The translations under genes were made by a program, and so were the position numbers. 64,000 bases of DNA, from NCBI GenBank assembly GCA_025936045.1, contig JAICUB010000029.1, forward strand, positions 1-64,000, written 5' to 3'. Below the pieces are notes generated by a model, which worked only from the letters and a program-made list of their open reading frames with translations, did not search any database and was not told the origin of the DNA. The stretch is from Polyangiaceae bacterium (GTDB lineage Bacteria; Myxococcota_A; Polyangia; Polyangiales; Polyangiaceae). Below are positions 62,931-64,000 of this stretch, piece by piece; positions within the stretch are counted from its first letter, which is position 1, and the number at the start of each line of letters is the position of its first letter.

Positions 62931-64000
62931 CTAAACGCCGTCCCGCAGCAAGAGCTCGCGCGCGGAGCTCACGCGACTCACGAATACGAACACGAACGCC
63001 GTCGAGAGCAGCACGGCGCCGATGGCGATCATGGTCGGGTCCTCACCGATCCGATCGGCGGCCCAGCCGAACGCGAGCATCCCGAGCATCGCCATGCTGG
63101 TCGTGGCGGTATTGAACGCGGTGAGGACGCGAGCACGCAGTCCCTCGGGCGTGGAGTCCTGCAGCAGGGTGATGACGACCGGGTTGAAGGCGGCGGCGCT
63201 GAAGCCGATCGCGACCATGAGCGCGGCCGCGGCGAAATTCGACTTCACGTACGCAAGTCCCACGATGGAAGCGCCACCGAGCACGAGAGCCATGAACACC
63301 ACGCGGAGCAACGTTTGCGACCTCAGCTTGAGGAGCGCGCTGAGTCCGGTCGCGAGCAACATGCCCGCCCCGAACGCCGACCAAATGAAGCCCAACGACA
63401 ACGCGTCGAGGTGGAGGTCCTTGCGGACCACGGCCGGCAGCAGGAACAAGAAGGCGCTGGCCCCCAGGTTTTGCAACCCGGAGACGAGCGTGAGGAGCAA
63501 GATCCCGCGCTGCTTGTGGAAGAGAAACTCCAGACCTTCCCGCAAGGCGCTCGTGAAGTCGGCGAGGCAGGCCGGCAGGGCAGCGGTCTCCTCGGGGTGA
63601 TTCACGCGCACGAACGCCAAGCATCCGACCAGGAACAGGAACGTGAGCGCGTCCGCGTAGAGCACGTTCGCGATGCCGAGCGCGGCAATACCGAGACCTG
63701 CCACGACGGGCCCGAGCAGCACGCCGATCATCGAGGTGCTCTGAATGAGCGCGTTCGCGGGCCGCAGCTCTTCACGTTCGGCGACGAGCGGCAGCGCCGT
63801 CATGAGCGCGGGCCCGTAAAAGGCGGAAACGATCGAGATGGCGAGAACGAGGACGTACAGGAGCCACGGCGACAGCGCTCCCAGGCCGTAAAGCAGCGGA
63901 ATCAGCGCGACCAAGAGGCCGTGGAGCAGGTTGATCACGATCATCGTCGGCTTCTTCGGCAGCCGGTCGAGATAGACGCCGATGACGGGGCCGAGCACGA
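62931..64000 (-). CDS. MFS transporter, partial (N-terminus outside window)
   Basis: About 356 residues of a major facilitator (MFS_3, enterobactin-exporter-like group) are visible. The loop after TM2 GVYLDRLPKKPTM is motif A, followed by the helices of both halves. The frame stays open at base 64000, and the missing first helices lie to the right, so the visible Met at 63998 is not the start. Ends in a short polar tail. Likely drug, siderophore or metabolite efflux. Confidence 0.88.
   Translation of the reverse strand, partial: VLGPVIGVYLDRLPKKPTMIVINLLHGLLVALIPLLYGLGALSPWLLYVLVLAISIVSAFYGPALMTALPLVAEREELRPANALIQSTSMIGVLLGPVVAGLGIAALGIANVLYADALTFLFLVGCLAFVRVNHPEETAALPACLADFTSALREGLEFLFHKQRGILLLTLVSGLQNLGASAFLFLLPAVVRKDLHLDALSLGFIWSAFGAGMLLATGLSALLKLRSQTLLRVVFMALVLGGASIVGLAYVKSNFAAAALMVAIGFSAAAFNPVVITLLQDSTPEGLRARVLTAFNTATTSMAMLGMLAFGWAADRIGEDPTMIAIGAVLLSTAFVFVFVSRVSSARELLLRDGV

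Overview
The window reads as a high-GC myxobacterial chromosome segment (Myxococcota, most likely Polyangiales). This is inferred from several traits: many lipoproteins with long Gly/Ser/Thr linkers or Cys-rich repeats, a DUF1592/DUF1552 secreted pair, a PknK-like kinase-ATPase-TPR giant, an NtrC-type two-component pair, a tandem-fused acyl-CoA dehydratase activase, and dense short-gap coding on both strands. I see no phage, insertion sequence, CRISPR array, rRNA or tRNA. Long spurious open frames opposite real genes are common because of the GC bias and were left out.

Layout, left part. The 5' part of sucA (2-oxoglutarate dehydrogenase E1) runs off the left edge. A two-gene unit follows: an MpaB/Lcp-type DUF2236 haem oxygenase and a membrane terpene cyclase of the PaxB/Pyr4 type. 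Next, on the minus strand, come a Ser/Thr kinase-AAA-TPR protein, the DUF1592-DUF1552 pair, a dCache histidine kinase with an NtrC-type regulator, and a TetR regulator divergent from a two-gene acyl-CoA dehydratase-activase operon. Then come a broken gene remnant, a beta-barrel protein, a 4-TM protein, an arylsulfotransferase-like lipoprotein, and two tandem TauE/SafE sulfite-exporter paralogues that share an AT-rich upstream box.

Middle. A translationally coupled operon encodes an MscS-type channel and two CPA-type cation/proton exchangers. After it lie a beta-propeller lipoprotein, serB, a large Cys-rich lipoprotein, ilvY divergent from a plant-type ilvC around a palindromic LysR site, a methyltransferase, a small Cys-rich lipoprotein, a xylulokinase and a Gly-rich lipoprotein. 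Next are a TonB-like protein, an unknown Cys-containing protein, and a DUF4266-DUF3570-TlpA operon with a membrane protein at its head.

Right part. A GDT1-family half-transporter is divergent from a 107-aa XRE regulator. A small basic-tailed protein overlaps, tail to tail, a second 107-aa XRE regulator. Palindromic boxes with one common core lie in front of that second regulator and in front of the neighbouring soluble histidine kinase. Then come a PHB-depolymerase-like esterase lipoprotein, a winged-helix protein coupled to a GH30-like glycosidase with an unusual active site, a discoidin-spermidine synthase membrane fusion, glyoxalase I, an ABC exporter, a 2-TM protein, a GT-C-like membrane protein, a Uup-type ABC-F ATPase and an MFS transporter cut by the right edge.

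The strongest candidates for new biology are the oxygenase/terpene cyclase pair, the XRE/histidine kinase regulon with its operator family, and the sulfur locus (sulfotransferase-like lipoprotein plus twin exporters).
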